From contig QCHM01000007.1 of the NCBI GenBank assembly GCA_003279615.1, positions 1 through 64,000 on the forward strand: 64,000 nucleotides of DNA, in the 5' to 3' direction. The DNA is from Prochlorococcus sp. AG-402-B19 (GTDB taxonomy: Bacteria > Cyanobacteriota > Cyanobacteriia > PCC-6307 > Cyanobiaceae). A program made the translations under genes and the position numbers. The notes below the pieces were generated by a model. That model ran no database searches. It was not told where the DNA came from and worked only from the letters and a program-made list of their open reading frames with translations. Of the stretch, positions 23,144 through 32,042 are shown piece after piece; position 1 is the stretch's first letter, and each line of letters starts with the position of its first letter.

Positions 23144-23731
23144 CTAAGCTTTTACAGCTTTAAGACTAACTTTTCTTGCACGCTTCGCAGGTCTTCCTGC
23201 TACAGCCTTAGATGCTCTCTTTGAAACTGAGTTTGCGCTTGAAGTTGCTTTTTTAGCTTGAGCAGAAGCTACTTTCTTAACTGCTGTTTTAACTTTAGTA
23301 GTCTTAACTTTTGCTTTTGCAGCGCTCTTGGTTAGAGCAGCTTTAGTTACTGCTGTCTTTGCAATTACTTTTTTAGCAGCGGTTTTTTTGACGGCTGTCT
23401 TTTTAGCGGAGGGTTTTGCGGAGACCTTCTTAGCACTTGAGGACTTACGAGTACGGTGAGAGAGAATCAAAGCCCACTCATCAGCACTAACATTTGCAGG
23501 CTTATTACCATGGATCTCAGAAACTTTTGCAGCTTTCTCAATATCCTTTATTAAGTTTTTCCAAGAAGCAGCATAACGCTTATCAGATTGTGACTTAGCA
23601 CCGCTCTCTACAAGAGTTTCAACAACTTGTGATGCTGTAACTTTTTTTCTTCTTCGGTTAAAAATTTCCTTTTGAAGGGTAGCGATCATGGCTTCGCCTT
23701 TAGCGCTAACTTTGATACTTAATTGAGACAT
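23144..23731 (-). CDS. Ribbon-helix-helix-like protein with longer Lys/Ala tail
   Basis: 195 aa paralogue of the 12237 protein. The first 95 residues differ at only a handful of positions (for example GEAMIATLQ against GDALIATLQ), while the tail from residue 96 is longer and less regular (VKKTAAKKVIAKTAVTKAAL) and ends GRPAKRARKVSLKAVKA with the same AT-hook-like core. The conserved N-domain and variable tail argue that the folded part sets specificity and the tail gives general DNA affinity. Promoter block at 23756-23777. Confidence 0.75.
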   Translation of the reverse strand: MSQLSIKVSAKGEAMIATLQKEIFNRRRKKVTASQVVETLVESGAKSQSDKRYAASWKNLIKDIEKAAKVSEIHGNKPANVSADEWALILSHRTRKSSSAKKVSAKPSAKKTAVKKTAAKKVIAKTAVTKAALTKSAAKAKVKTTKVKTAVKKVASAQAKKATSSANSVSKRASKAVAGRPAKRARKVSLKAVKA

Positions 23732-23755
23732 TGAATTAAGAATTACCTATATACA

Positions 23756-23777
23756 ACATCTAGCACATTGTGGGTAT
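23756..23777 (-). promoter_or_regulatory. Conserved upstream block of second histone-like gene
   Basis: Matches 12779-12800 at 18 of 22 bases and lies 25 bases before the start codon. Contains TAGATGT on the coding strand, a possible minus 10 region. Confidence 0.5.
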
Positions 23778-23791
23778 CCAAACCGAACAAT

Positions 23792-23815
23792 CTATTTACA
23801 TGTAGATGTAAATAG
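23792..23815. repeat. 10-bp perfect inverted repeat, possible operator
   Basis: CTATTTACAT and ATGTAAATAG flank GTAG. It lies 61 bases upstream of the 23144 gene start, next to the conserved promoter block, so it could bind a dimeric regulator. A/T-rich and without a T tract, thus unlikely to be a terminator. It is not present upstream of the paralogue at 12237. Confidence 0.55.
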
Positions 23816-24026
23816 CATTTGCTTCTTATTAAATAACATAAAAAAATATTCATAAAAAGGAATAAGGAGTATAAAAGACAAGTCATATCCACGTTTTGGT
23901 ATAGATAGGAAAAGTCTCTCTTAGGGAAAAAATGACTATCAAGAAGGAATTAAAGGTTTATTCTTTTTTCTAAAAAGTAAGCAATAATCGCAATAAAACA
24001 CACAACACATAATCCGACCAATCAAC

Positions 24027-24179
24027 CTAGCTATCTATTGAAAATGTTCTTTCTAATTTTGCTTTTATTTGCTTTAAAGACGGTTCTGAAACCTTTAGAA
24101 TTTTCTTATAGAAGCCAAAAAACTTAAGACAGGCCAAGGGAACAAATATTATCAGTAATAAGGTTTTAGTTGTAATCAT
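24027..24179 (-). CDS. Small membrane-anchored protein, 50 aa
   Basis: Reads MITTKTLLLIIFVPLACLKF followed by a basic amphipathic tail (SLKQIKAKLERTFSIDS). One N-terminal helix with an adjacent Cys. Clean start and stop. Divergent from the PAP/fibrillin gene. Confidence 0.55.
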   Translation of the reverse strand: MITTKTLLLIIFVPLACLKFFGFYKKILKVSEPSLKQIKAKLERTFSIDS

Positions 24180-24306
24180 ATGAATGTTATAAGCCAAATC
24201 AATGAGAAATGCTCAAATATTACTTGTTAAACCTATATATAAACTCAAGTTTTTAGGAAATTTTAGTTAAGGTCAAGCTGTTAAGAACGTTTAATCAATT
24301 AAAAAG

Positions 24307-25068
24307 ATGCAAGACAGGAAAGAACTCAAAGCCCTTATTTACCAGGTAGCTGCAGCAACAGATAGAGGTCAAAGAATGAACGCGATGATTGCTCCCATGT
24401 ACCAAAATAAATTAGTAGAGATGAATAAATTAGTTGAAGCTCTACTACCCCTATCAGATGAAATAACTCAGAGTTCTATTGAAGGTGAATGGGAGCTTAT
24501 TTACTCATCAGTTGAATTATTTAGAAGCTCTCCATTTTTTTTAGCCATTGAAAAGGCTTTAAACGACAAATCAAAAAGCGATTTATTTTTCAAGCTTCAT
24601 CTTTTACAAGTTGGTTCATTTGGTCTATCAACAGTAGGAAGAGTCGGTCAATATCTAAATTTTAATAAAGGGGAAATGATCTCCACCTTTGATACCACTA
24701 TCTTTGGACTTACAACCATCCCAATCCTTGGGTGGTTCAAGCTTCTGCCTACCTTTGGTGGTCGCGTCATAACTCTGGCTAAGGGGCTTCAACTAAAAGA
24801 CAACATACTTTCTATGGAGTTAGAGAAGACTAAGGTGTCAGAGGTTGATGGTCTGGGAAAAATTCCTTTTTTAGACAGTATTCTTATGGAAAGGTGGTAT
24901 CCAGTTAAAACCGTATGGAAACTTCTTCCATGGAATAAAGAAAATCCAAATTGTGAGATTAACGTGATCTATGTAGACGAAGATTTAAGAATCATTAGAG
25001 ATATGCACGGAGCAATGTTTGTTTACATACGACCATCTATTCCTCTTCTAGACCAAACAAAAATTTAA
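24307..25068 (+). CDS. PAP/fibrillin family protein, 253 aa
   Basis: Plastid lipid-associated protein family; binds lipids or carotenoids and stabilises plastoglobules and thylakoids. Typical parts: AAATDRGQRM near the N terminus, SIEGEWELIYSSVELFRSSP (about 60-79), a lipocalin-like middle and the end DEDLRIIRDMHGAMFVY. Full family length. It lies directly before the CrtISO-like gene on the same strand, which fits a role around carotenoids in membranes (inference). Confidence 0.85.
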   Translation: MQDRKELKALIYQVAAATDRGQRMNAMIAPMYQNKLVEMNKLVEALLPLSDEITQSSIEGEWELIYSSVELFRSSPFFLAIEKALNDKSKSDLFFKLHLLQVGSFGLSTVGRVGQYLNFNKGEMISTFDTTIFGLTTIPILGWFKLLPTFGGRVITLAKGLQLKDNILSMELEKTKVSEVDGLGKIPFLDSILMERWYPVKTVWKLLPWNKENPNCEINVIYVDEDLRIIRDMHGAMFVYIRPSIPLLDQTKI

Positions 25069-25165
25069 GCAAATTCCCTTCTCAAATACTGAATTCACTG
25101 AAGCAATTCCGATGAATTTGTAGTAGAAACTCTAAAGAAGAAAAATTCCTTTAAAAAAAAAATAA

Positions 25166-26695
25166 ATGAAAAATCCAGAAGTAATAGTAATTGGAAGTGG
25201 TATAGGAGGATTATGTTGCGGAGGATTGCTAGCAAAAGCTGGCAGAAAAGTCCTGATTCTTGAGGCTCACTCAAAACCAGGAGGAGCCGCTCATGGTTTT
25301 CAGAAAGATGGATATACATTTGAATCCGGACCATCTCTTTGGAGTGGAATAGGTACTTGGCCTACGACAAATCCTTTAGGTCAAGTCCTAAAAGCTCTTA
25401 ACCAAAAAGTTGAATTAATTAAATATCAGGATTGGAATGTTCAAATTCCAGAAGGTGACTACACGATTGGAGTTGGAGATAAAAGATTCCTTGATCAGAT
25501 CAATTCAATTAGCGGAAATGATGCCATTAAAGAATGGGAACATTTTATTCAAGTAATTAAACCAATTGGTGCAGCAGCTAATGCAATTCCCCTAATAGCA
25601 CTAAATCAAAACAAGGAAACTATTTTTCAGCTCTTAAGACGTAGTAAAACACTCCTCACTCACTTGAAATCTTTTAAATACCTTGGAGGTGCTTTTGGAA
25701 ATTTAGTTGATGAACATCTTAAAGATCCATTTTTACGAAATTGGGTTGATTTACTTTGCTTTCTAATAAGCGGTTTATCCAAAGACGAAACGAATGCAGC
25801 TGCGATGGCAACCCTTTTTGATGATTGGTTTAAACCAGATGCCTACCTGGAATATCCAAAGGGAGGCAGTGAATCTATCGTTAAGGCTCTATTAAATGGA
25901 ATTTACTCATTTGGAGGCAAGCTTCAACTTAATTCAAAAGTTAGTCAGATAATTATAAAGAGGAATAAAGCAATCGGAATTGAGCTAAAAAATGGTGAGA
26001 AAATCTTTGCAGATCATATTGTTAGCAATGCAGATATTTGGAATACTGTGGATTTAATACCAAAAGAAATATCTCAAAAATGGAGAGAGGAACGGTCCAT
26101 TACTCCAAAATGCAAGTCATTTCTTCATGTACATCTTGGGTTTAATGCAGAAGGGTTAGAAAATATCCCCCTCCATTCCATATATGTTGATGACTGGTCA
26201 AAAGGAATTACTGCTGAAAGAAATGTAGTAGTTCTCTCAATTCCATCGGCATTGGATGCAACAATGTCTCCCCCAAACAAACACATTCTTCATGGATATA
26301 CGCCTGCTAATGAGCCATGGGAAAAATGGGAAAATCTTAAAATAGGTACTGAAGAATATGAAAAAACAAAAAAAGAGCGTTGCTCTGTCTTTTGGGAACC
26401 AATAAAAAAACTAATACCTGATATTCAGGAAAGAATCGAAATAGAAATGCTAGGGACTCCAATTACACATCAAAGATTTTTAAACGCAAAAAATGGAAGT
26501 TATGGTCCAGCATTATCAGCTGCAGAAGGGCTTTTCCCAGGGAATAAAACTCCAATTAAAAACCTATTTTTGTGCGGTTCAAGTACATTCCCAGGGATCG
26601 GGATACCACCTGTAGCGGCCAGCGGCGCCATGGCCGCCAATACAATTCTTGGTTCTAAATTTCAAAGAGATCTAATAGAAGAGCTAGACATATAA
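25166..26695 (+). CDS. CrtISO/phytoene-desaturase-like FAD oxidoreductase
   Basis: 509 aa. N-terminal FAD-binding motif VIVIGSGIGGLCCGGLLAKA, then ILEAHSKPGGAAHGF, and C-terminal signature FLCGSSTFPGIGIPPVAASG, all typical of the carotenoid isomerase/desaturase superfamily. The middle GPSLWSGIGTWPTTNPLGQV differs from authentic CrtH, so it is probably a CrtISO-like relative with unknown substrate rather than the prolycopene isomerase itself. Follows the PAP/fibrillin gene by 97 bases. Confidence 0.8.
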   Translation: MKNPEVIVIGSGIGGLCCGGLLAKAGRKVLILEAHSKPGGAAHGFQKDGYTFESGPSLWSGIGTWPTTNPLGQVLKALNQKVELIKYQDWNVQIPEGDYTIGVGDKRFLDQINSISGNDAIKEWEHFIQVIKPIGAAANAIPLIALNQNKETIFQLLRRSKTLLTHLKSFKYLGGAFGNLVDEHLKDPFLRNWVDLLCFLISGLSKDETNAAAMATLFDDWFKPDAYLEYPKGGSESIVKALLNGIYSFGGKLQLNSKVSQIIIKRNKAIGIELKNGEKIFADHIVSNADIWNTVDLIPKEISQKWREERSITPKCKSFLHVHLGFNAEGLENIPLHSIYVDDWSKGITAERNVVVLSIPSALDATMSPPNKHILHGYTPANEPWEKWENLKIGTEEYEKTKKERCSVFWEPIKKLIPDIQERIEIEMLGTPITHQRFLNAKNGSYGPALSAAEGLFPGNKTPIKNLFLCGSSTFPGIGIPPVAASGAMAANTILGSKFQRDLIEELDI

Positions 26696-26737
26696 AAAAC
26701 GCCTATTGTTGCTAGACAAAATAAAAATACAAATCAA

Positions 26738-27001
26738 ATGACTAACTCACTCAATAAAGCTTTTACAGGAGTAATCGCTCTTGCCCTGATTTTGATAGCT
26801 GTAGGCCGTATCCCATTTTCCAGAGAAAAAGAACTCTCAAATTTATGCAGGGAATACTACACAATGTACCTTAATCAAAATGACTATTCACTAAAAGAAA
26901 AAAAGACGAAAATCAATGTGATAGCAAAGAAAACAGGTCTTAAAGCTGAGACAAATAATGTTGATAATTTTTGCAATTCGTTCTATTTCAACCAAAGGTA
27001 G
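26738..27001 (+). CDS. Membrane-anchored small protein, 87 aa
   Basis: N-terminal helix FTGVIALALILIAVG followed by a soluble region with two cysteines (NLCREYY, NFCNSFYF). Probably faces the periplasm. 42 bases after the CrtISO-like gene; may be cotranscribed. No family known. Confidence 0.6.
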   Translation: MTNSLNKAFTGVIALALILIAVGRIPFSREKELSNLCREYYTMYLNQNDYSLKEKKTKINVIAKKTGLKAETNNVDNFCNSFYFNQR

Positions 27002-27136
27002 ATTATAAATAAGAAAATAGAAAAGTTTTTTGGAATAGATTCCTTCATAGACTCATAGGAATAAATACATCCGTAATTGTATCGATAGATTTAATAGCAA
27101 TTAAGTAGTTAAATAAGGGTAATAACGAGGATAACC

Positions 27137-27310
27137 ATGAAGAAAGAAACTTCATCAAATCTCCTTGAAAAAATTGATGTCGCTAAAGAAAGAATCAAGG
27201 AATTAGAAACAATGATTAATCATTGGGAAGGCATCGAAGTAGAAGACTTTTGGGATACTGAATGCTCCATAAATCCATCATCTCCTGGTTGCCTTCTCTT
27301 TAATGATTGA
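27137..27310 (+). CDS. CP12-like mini-protein, 57 aa
   Basis: Helical N-terminal half, then EDFWDTECSINPSSPGCLLF followed by ND. The two cysteines are eight residues apart as in the CP12 C-terminal loop, and the terminal aromatic-acid pair is kept. Paralogues at 10071 and 50264. The partner could be GAPDH or another Calvin-cycle enzyme, but only the loop supports that. Confidence 0.7.
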   Translation: MKKETSSNLLEKIDVAKERIKELETMINHWEGIEVEDFWDTECSINPSSPGCLLFND

Positions 27311-27524
27311 CCTAACTTGATAAATCATTAAGCCAACTCAAGTGAATCATCACAGATGAAGAAACTTCTCTAATAACCTTATTTTTGATTAAAAATCAAC
27401 TCAAAACCTAAAGAATCATTGAATGAACCGCAAAGGTGATTTTCATTATCTTTGAAATCTACCTTTTTTTAAACTCATGATTTAAAAAAAAATTTTATAG
27501 AGTTAAAAAGATTATTACTAAAAA

Positions 27525-28085
27525 ATGCCGGAACTATCAAAAGTCGTTTCATCCAATGACTTTGATGATTGGTTTTCATTGAACGACACTGTTATGGGAG
27601 GCTCAAGTATGGCAGTTTGTAGAGCCTCCTCAAAAGGCCTCTCACTGGAAGGTGTTGTAGTTGAGGAAAAGGGGGGGTTTGTTAGTTGCAAATCTCCGAT
27701 ATTTTCACCCCTTTTAAATTTATCGAATTATCAAGGTTTTCTATTAAAAATTGAAGGTAAAGGTCGAACTTTAAAATTTGGAGTTTCATGTAAATACGGA
27801 ATTTTTGGTTTAAGAGAATTTTTCTTAGATAAGTCACCTGGTGGGCTCAGATGGGTAGCAGAAATAGAAACTAAAAGATTTGGAACAACAATTATCAAAG
27901 TTCCCTTCGAAAGCCTTGAACCAACTGTTCTTGCCAAAAAACTTTCTTTACCAATTAAATTCAAATCAGACTGTATAAGCCAATTTCAATTACTGCATTC
28001 CAAATTCGGTAGACCAGGAGAACTTAATCCTGGCTTTAAGCCTGGCAAAATAAATTTTGTATTGAAATCGATTAATGTTTATTAG
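27525..28085 (+). CDS. CIA30-like protein
   Basis: 186 aa with a galactose-binding-like beta sandwich. The opening DWFSLNDTVMGGSSM, LKIEGKGRTLKFGV and the closing ISQFQLLHSKFG resemble complex I intermediate-associated protein 30, which assists NADH dehydrogenase assembly in mitochondria; cyanobacterial members are uncharacterised. Monocistronic, cytosolic. Confidence 0.85.
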   Translation: MPELSKVVSSNDFDDWFSLNDTVMGGSSMAVCRASSKGLSLEGVVVEEKGGFVSCKSPIFSPLLNLSNYQGFLLKIEGKGRTLKFGVSCKYGIFGLREFFLDKSPGGLRWVAEIETKRFGTTIIKVPFESLEPTVLAKKLSLPIKFKSDCISQFQLLHSKFGRPGELNPGFKPGKINFVLKSINVY

Positions 28086-28241
28086 CACAATTAGAAAATA
28101 AACATATTTATACTTTTCATATTTCATAGGTAATAAAAGCACCTTGAATAATAAAAGTATTTCTCAAAGAATTGAACCGTAAAAGAAATTAAATCTATGA
28201 AAAAATTTTGTTATTGTATATAATTTGATTAATACTGAAAA

Positions 28242-28256
28242 CACCCTTTCAGGGTG
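28242..28256 (+). promoter_or_regulatory. Small hairpin in leader of GH57 gene
   Basis: CACCCT, three-base loop TTC, AGGGTG (6-bp stem) lies 27 bases before the GH57 start, followed by ATTGCTTTT. It could be an attenuator, a weak terminator or a leader stem. Confidence 0.4.
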
Positions 28257-28282
28257 ATTGCTTTTAATATAACTTAAATAAT

Positions 28283-29758
28283 ATGAAGAAAAAAGACTTA
28301 CCACCGATATGTGGGTTTGAATTTGCAATTAATAAATTAGTAAATAAGGAAAGAGATAGTAGACAAGTCAAAGAACAGTCAAGGTTAGAGAATGTTAATT
28401 CTGGTTTTGCATGTGCCCTCCATATGCATCAACCAACAATTCCTGCAGGCAAGAATGGAGAGCTCATTTCACATTTGCAATATATGTTTGAACACACATC
28501 AGAAGGAGATAATCACAATGCCGAACCATTTGCTCAATGCTATAAACGTCTAGCTGAAATCATTCCAAGACTAATAGATGAAGGATATGATCCCAAAATA
28601 ATGCTTGATTACTCGGGTAATCTTCTTTGGGGAATCGAACAAATGGGTCGCGAGGATATTCTCGCATCGTTAAAACTCCTAACGTGTGATCAAACAGTTC
28701 ATCCACATGTTGAATGGCTAGGAACCTTTTGGAGTCATGCGGTAGCCTCTTCAACTCCACCTTCTGACTTTAAATTACAGATAACAGCCTGGCAGCATCA
28801 CTTTTCGTCATTATTCGGAGAAGATGCATTACGTCGAGTGAATGGATTCTCTCTTCCTGAAATGCATCTTCCAAACCAACCTGATGTTCTTTTTCAATTA
28901 ATCAAAGCTCTCAAAGAATGTGGATATCGTTGGGTAATGGTTCAAGAACATAGCGTTCAAAATCTAGATGGCTCCAGACTTAGAGACGAGCAGAAATATA
29001 TTCCCAATATGCTCAAAGCACAAGGAAGTAATGGAGAGACCATCTCTATTCTTTCACTAGTAAAAACTCAAGGGTCAGATACAAAACTTGTTGGACAAAT
29101 GCAACCTTATTACGAGGCCATAGGGCTAAATAAGCAAAATTTAGGTCAACATATTATCCCCTCTCTGGTTTCCCAAATTGCTGATGGAGAAAATGGTGGA
29201 GTAATGATGAACGAATTTCCTCAAGCATTCATTCAGGCTTATAAAAGAATTGGTCCAAAAACTAATATAAGCCCCACAATTGCTATGAACGGATCTGAAT
29301 ATCTCGACTTCCTAGAGACACTAAATATAGATGAAGATAATTATCCATTGATACAAGCAATCGACCAAGACAAAATATGGGGGAAAATCTCAGGGCCAAT
29401 AACTCCTAGTTCGGTTGAAAAAGCAATTAATGAATTAAAAGAGGAAGATCAATCCTTTTCTTTGAGTGGAGCTAGCTGGACTAACGACTTGAGCTGGGAA
29501 GATGGATATAAAAATGTTTTAGAACCAATTTCAAAACTTAGTACATATTTCCACAAAACATTTGACCATTTGTTAGTACAAAGTCCATCGTTAACAAATA
29601 ACCATCGCTATAAAGAAGCACTCCTATACCTTTTGCTATTAGAAACTAGCTGCTTCCGTTATTGGGGGCAGGGAAAATGGACTGAATATGCTAAAACGAT
29701 CTTCAGAAAGGGTGAAGAGGTGATTAGAAACTTTGAAATTTCAGAAGAGATAAGTTAA
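28283..29758 (+). CDS. Glycoside hydrolase family 57 protein
   Basis: 491 aa. The N-terminal block FACALHMHQPTIPAG (about residues 43-57) is the hallmark HxHQP motif of GH57, whose members are alpha-amylases, 4-alpha-glucanotransferases or branching enzymes. Other conserved parts include IMLDYSGNLLWGIEQMG and FSLPEMHLPNQP, where the Glu may be the nucleophile. Shorter than the usual GH57 branching enzyme (about 520 aa), so activity cannot be set. Likely acts on glycogen-like glucans in the cytosol. Confidence 0.82.
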   Translation: MKKKDLPPICGFEFAINKLVNKERDSRQVKEQSRLENVNSGFACALHMHQPTIPAGKNGELISHLQYMFEHTSEGDNHNAEPFAQCYKRLAEIIPRLIDEGYDPKIMLDYSGNLLWGIEQMGREDILASLKLLTCDQTVHPHVEWLGTFWSHAVASSTPPSDFKLQITAWQHHFSSLFGEDALRRVNGFSLPEMHLPNQPDVLFQLIKALKECGYRWVMVQEHSVQNLDGSRLRDEQKYIPNMLKAQGSNGETISILSLVKTQGSDTKLVGQMQPYYEAIGLNKQNLGQHIIPSLVSQIADGENGGVMMNEFPQAFIQAYKRIGPKTNISPTIAMNGSEYLDFLETLNIDEDNYPLIQAIDQDKIWGKISGPITPSSVEKAINELKEEDQSFSLSGASWTNDLSWEDGYKNVLEPISKLSTYFHKTFDHLLVQSPSLTNNHRYKEALLYLLLLETSCFRYWGQGKWTEYAKTIFRKGEEVIRNFEISEEIS

Positions 29759-29849
29759 ATAAATTTTGTAAAGGCATCAATCAAGAAAAAGAAATAACTA
29801 GCAAAAAATTAATTTTTGCGTTAAGGTCACCGACCAAAGCTTTAATGAA

Positions 29850-30041
29850 ATGACTAGTACAAGTTTTGACAAAAATGGACTGGATAAAGCAGGTATTCAT
29901 TGGATGCAATATCTTTCAATGACATCAATGTCATTACTTATATTTCTTATAGCACTAGACAAAGCAGTTCCTAGCTTTCATCATTTTGTCTTACTTTCAA
30001 TGGCCAAAGCAGGAATTATTTGTAATGGGATAACTGGATAA
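29850..30041 (+). CDS. Small membrane protein, 63 aa
   Basis: Two hydrophobic parts (QYLSMTSMSLLIFLIALDKA and HFVLLSMAKAGIIC) joined by VPSFHH. Clear start after a spacer from the GH57 gene. Unknown family. Confidence 0.6.
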   Translation: MTSTSFDKNGLDKAGIHWMQYLSMTSMSLLIFLIALDKAVPSFHHFVLLSMAKAGIICNGITG

Positions 30042-30089
30042 AGAACTTTGACAGATCCACTTATCTAGCCAAAGAAAAAATATTAAACT

Positions 30090-30227
30090 ATGAAAGACAA
30101 AATCAATCCAGACAATGATGGTTACGACCCATCAGAGGAATACTTCAATAAAAAGAAAGGTGACACACATGAAAATGAAACTGAAGAATATTTCCCTCGA
30201 GAGACTTCTTACCCACCCCATTATTAA
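30090..30227 (+). CDS. Small acidic soluble protein, 45 aa
   Basis: Reads MKDKINPDNDGYDPSEEYFN and then KKKGDTHENETEEYFPRETS; rich in Asp, Glu and Tyr with proline at the end. Probably disordered. Placed 48 bases after the 29850 gene. Confidence 0.5.
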   Translation: MKDKINPDNDGYDPSEEYFNKKKGDTHENETEEYFPRETSYPPHY

Positions 30228-30274
30228 AGCAACTAAGGAAGGGCTAAAGATAATTCAAAATCCACTAATGATTA

Positions 30275-30445
30275 TTATCTAGGTGAAATGTATGTACCTT
30301 TTGGATAGAGCCTTGAGATTGCATTGAATCGATTTGAGATTTGTCTTTCTTTGTCAATGTTGACCTTACGATTAAGAACCAAAACGTTGTGAACCATCCA
30401 TAGAAAAAAACCAACCAGCCAATACCAAGATATAGGATGAGCCAC
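30275..30445 (-). CDS. Small membrane protein, 56 aa
   Basis: GTG start; reads VAHPISWYWLVGFFLWMVHN then a charged tail with RKVNIDKERQISNRF. One helix with many aromatics. Clean frame, weak start. Confidence 0.5.
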   Translation of the reverse strand: MAHPISWYWLVGFFLWMVHNVLVLNRKVNIDKERQISNRFNAISRLYPKGTYISPR

Positions 30446-30825
30446 GACTTTTATTTATCATCTAATTTAAATATGGCAATTTTGACAGTTTTTTCATAAG
30501 TATTTAAACCTTTTGTTATTACCCCAACATCAAAATTAGTATGGTTAATCAAGACTATTGAGCTTTTCACTACTTCAACAACTTTGTAAAATTATCTAGA
30601 ACGTCACTGTTCATATACTAAACATGGAAAATTTGGTGTAAATAAAGCGACACTATTCCCAAATATATTTATTCCTACTAGATTATTCATAAGCTTTTCT
30701 ACGATTATTGTTTGAAGGATAAAACAGTGTATTTAGACCTCTAATTTGAGGTTGAGATTCCAAAAGTTGATTGAATTATTCAAAAAATCTGTAATTTTAT
30801 CTAGTTTTGTTTTTTGGTAAAAAGT
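30446..30825. other. Gene-free A/T-rich stretch
   Basis: 380 bases without a credible ORF. Only a weak hairpin (ACCTC with GAGGT near 30738) was seen; no RNA gene or repeat was recognised. Confidence 0.5.
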
Positions 30826-30984
30826 CTAGAAATATGAGCTTTTCAAATGCCTTTCCATGCATATAGTTTGACAATCATTCTCTTCGGCACTGCTAGATAT
30901 TGAACAATATGTAACACACTCTAGATAATCATCAATTGGATCAACTTGCCCTTGGGCCATTTTTTTAGTATCAATCATATTCAT
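30826..30984 (-). CDS. Small protein with twin CX3C motif, 52 aa
   Basis: Contains DYLECVTYCSISSSAEENDC then QTICMERH. Two Cys-x3-Cys pairs separated by 12 residues form the pattern of a helical hairpin held by two disulfides, as in CHCH-type proteins, or a metal site. No signal peptide, so location is unclear. An alternative start is the Met at residue 3. Confidence 0.6.
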   Translation of the reverse strand: MNMIDTKKMAQGQVDPIDDYLECVTYCSISSSAEENDCQTICMERHLKSSYF

Positions 30985-31222
30985 ATAGTCTCCTATAGTT
31001 AAGATTAATCTATCCTTTCTTTTTGTTTTTTCTATCGGTATTACTTACTAACTTTTGAGCATAAGAAAAACTGATGCATGAAACAAATTTCAATAGAAAA
31101 CAATAGCTAAAAAAGGATAAATCATAGATTAAATAGCTCATAAAAATAGTTATATAAAAAACATTTTATTAAACCATGAAAAATCTAGATGCAGCTCCGT
31201 AAAAATCAGAATGAACTTTATG

Positions 31223-31402
31223 CTACTTTCTCAATTTTATCTTTATTCCTATTCTTTCTCTAATAGCTTTTATCGGAATCATATCTTTCATTTGATCATC
31301 AATTTGCTTTCTAATTAAATTTCTAAATAATTGGAAAAGCAAACCCAACGTCAAAAGAGATAAGACAAGGCTGCCTAATGCGATTAATGAGTAAGTATCC
31401 AT
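31223..31402 (-). CDS. Small membrane protein, 59 aa
   Basis: I chose ATG 31400-31402 (MDTYSLIALGSLVLSLLTLG) rather than an upstream frame extension inside the neighbouring gene. One helix followed by a basic amphipathic tail (KAIRERIGIKIKLRK). One base after the stop of the 31404 gene, so likely an operon of three with 31404 and 31673. Confidence 0.6.
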   Translation of the reverse strand: MDTYSLIALGSLVLSLLTLGLLFQLFRNLIRKQIDDQMKDMIPIKAIRERIGIKIKLRK

Positions 31403-31403
31403 T

Positions 31404-31667
31404 TTAAAGTTCTCTATATATTGCCCATTCATCACCATCAGCAGTAACCTCAGACAATACAGCAATAGCTATTTCGGACTGATCAGAGCGTTTAACAATA
31501 ATCTCTTTACCACCCATATAAGGATCATTGAACTCGGATTTTGATCGATTAGCCTCTATCTGTTCAGTTGGTGTTAAAAGCTCAAGAATTTTAATCCATA
31601 TCTCATCATCTAAAGCGAAAGGAGGAACAGAAAACTTACTCAGGCTATTTCCTTTTTTAATATCCAT
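31404..31667 (-). CDS. Hypothetical protein, 87 aa
   Basis: Soluble, mixed alpha/beta: DDEIWIKILELLTPTEQIEA, KEIIVKRSDQSEIAIAVLSE, DGDEWAIYREL. Looks like a folded single domain. Flanked by short genes in the same direction with 1- and 5-base gaps. No family assigned. Confidence 0.6.
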   Translation of the reverse strand: MDIKKGNSLSKFSVPPFALDDEIWIKILELLTPTEQIEANRSKSEFNDPYMGGKEIIVKRSDQSEIAIAVLSEVTADGDEWAIYREL

Positions 31668-31672
31668 ATTAT

Positions 31673-31876
31673 TTAATTTTCAGCATCAATCTCTTTGACT
31701 TCATTGATTAATCGCTCTTGTCGTTCAGGCGATATAAATCCAAGAGATCCACATTCATTAATGTCTTGAATTGGATCTGATAGTCCATTATGTTTTGCTA
31801 GCCATCCCTTAGTGCAACCTTTACATGCTAATTCATTTAATTCATTAGCCAAAGACTTTGCTTTAAGGGTATCCAT
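31673..31876 (-). CDS. Hypothetical protein with CxxC, 67 aa
   Basis: Contains NELACKGCTKGWLAKHNGL and a later Cys (DINECGSLGF), so it may bind metal or a nucleotide with three cysteines. First gene of the three-gene run 31223-31876. Confidence 0.6.
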   Translation of the reverse strand: MDTLKAKSLANELNELACKGCTKGWLAKHNGLSDPIQDINECGSLGFISPERQERLINEVKEIDAEN

Positions 31877-32042
31877 CTATAAGAATTTAAACATGTTTTT
31901 CTTTCTACTTTACAGTCAATAAATGACTCAAAGAAAAATTAACATGGTTTATTAAACAAAATTGAAAAGTTGGCAAATTTGTACCCTATTAATAGATAAA
32001 TGGAATCAAAGCAAATAAGAACTAAAAAATTAAGTTAGGAGC

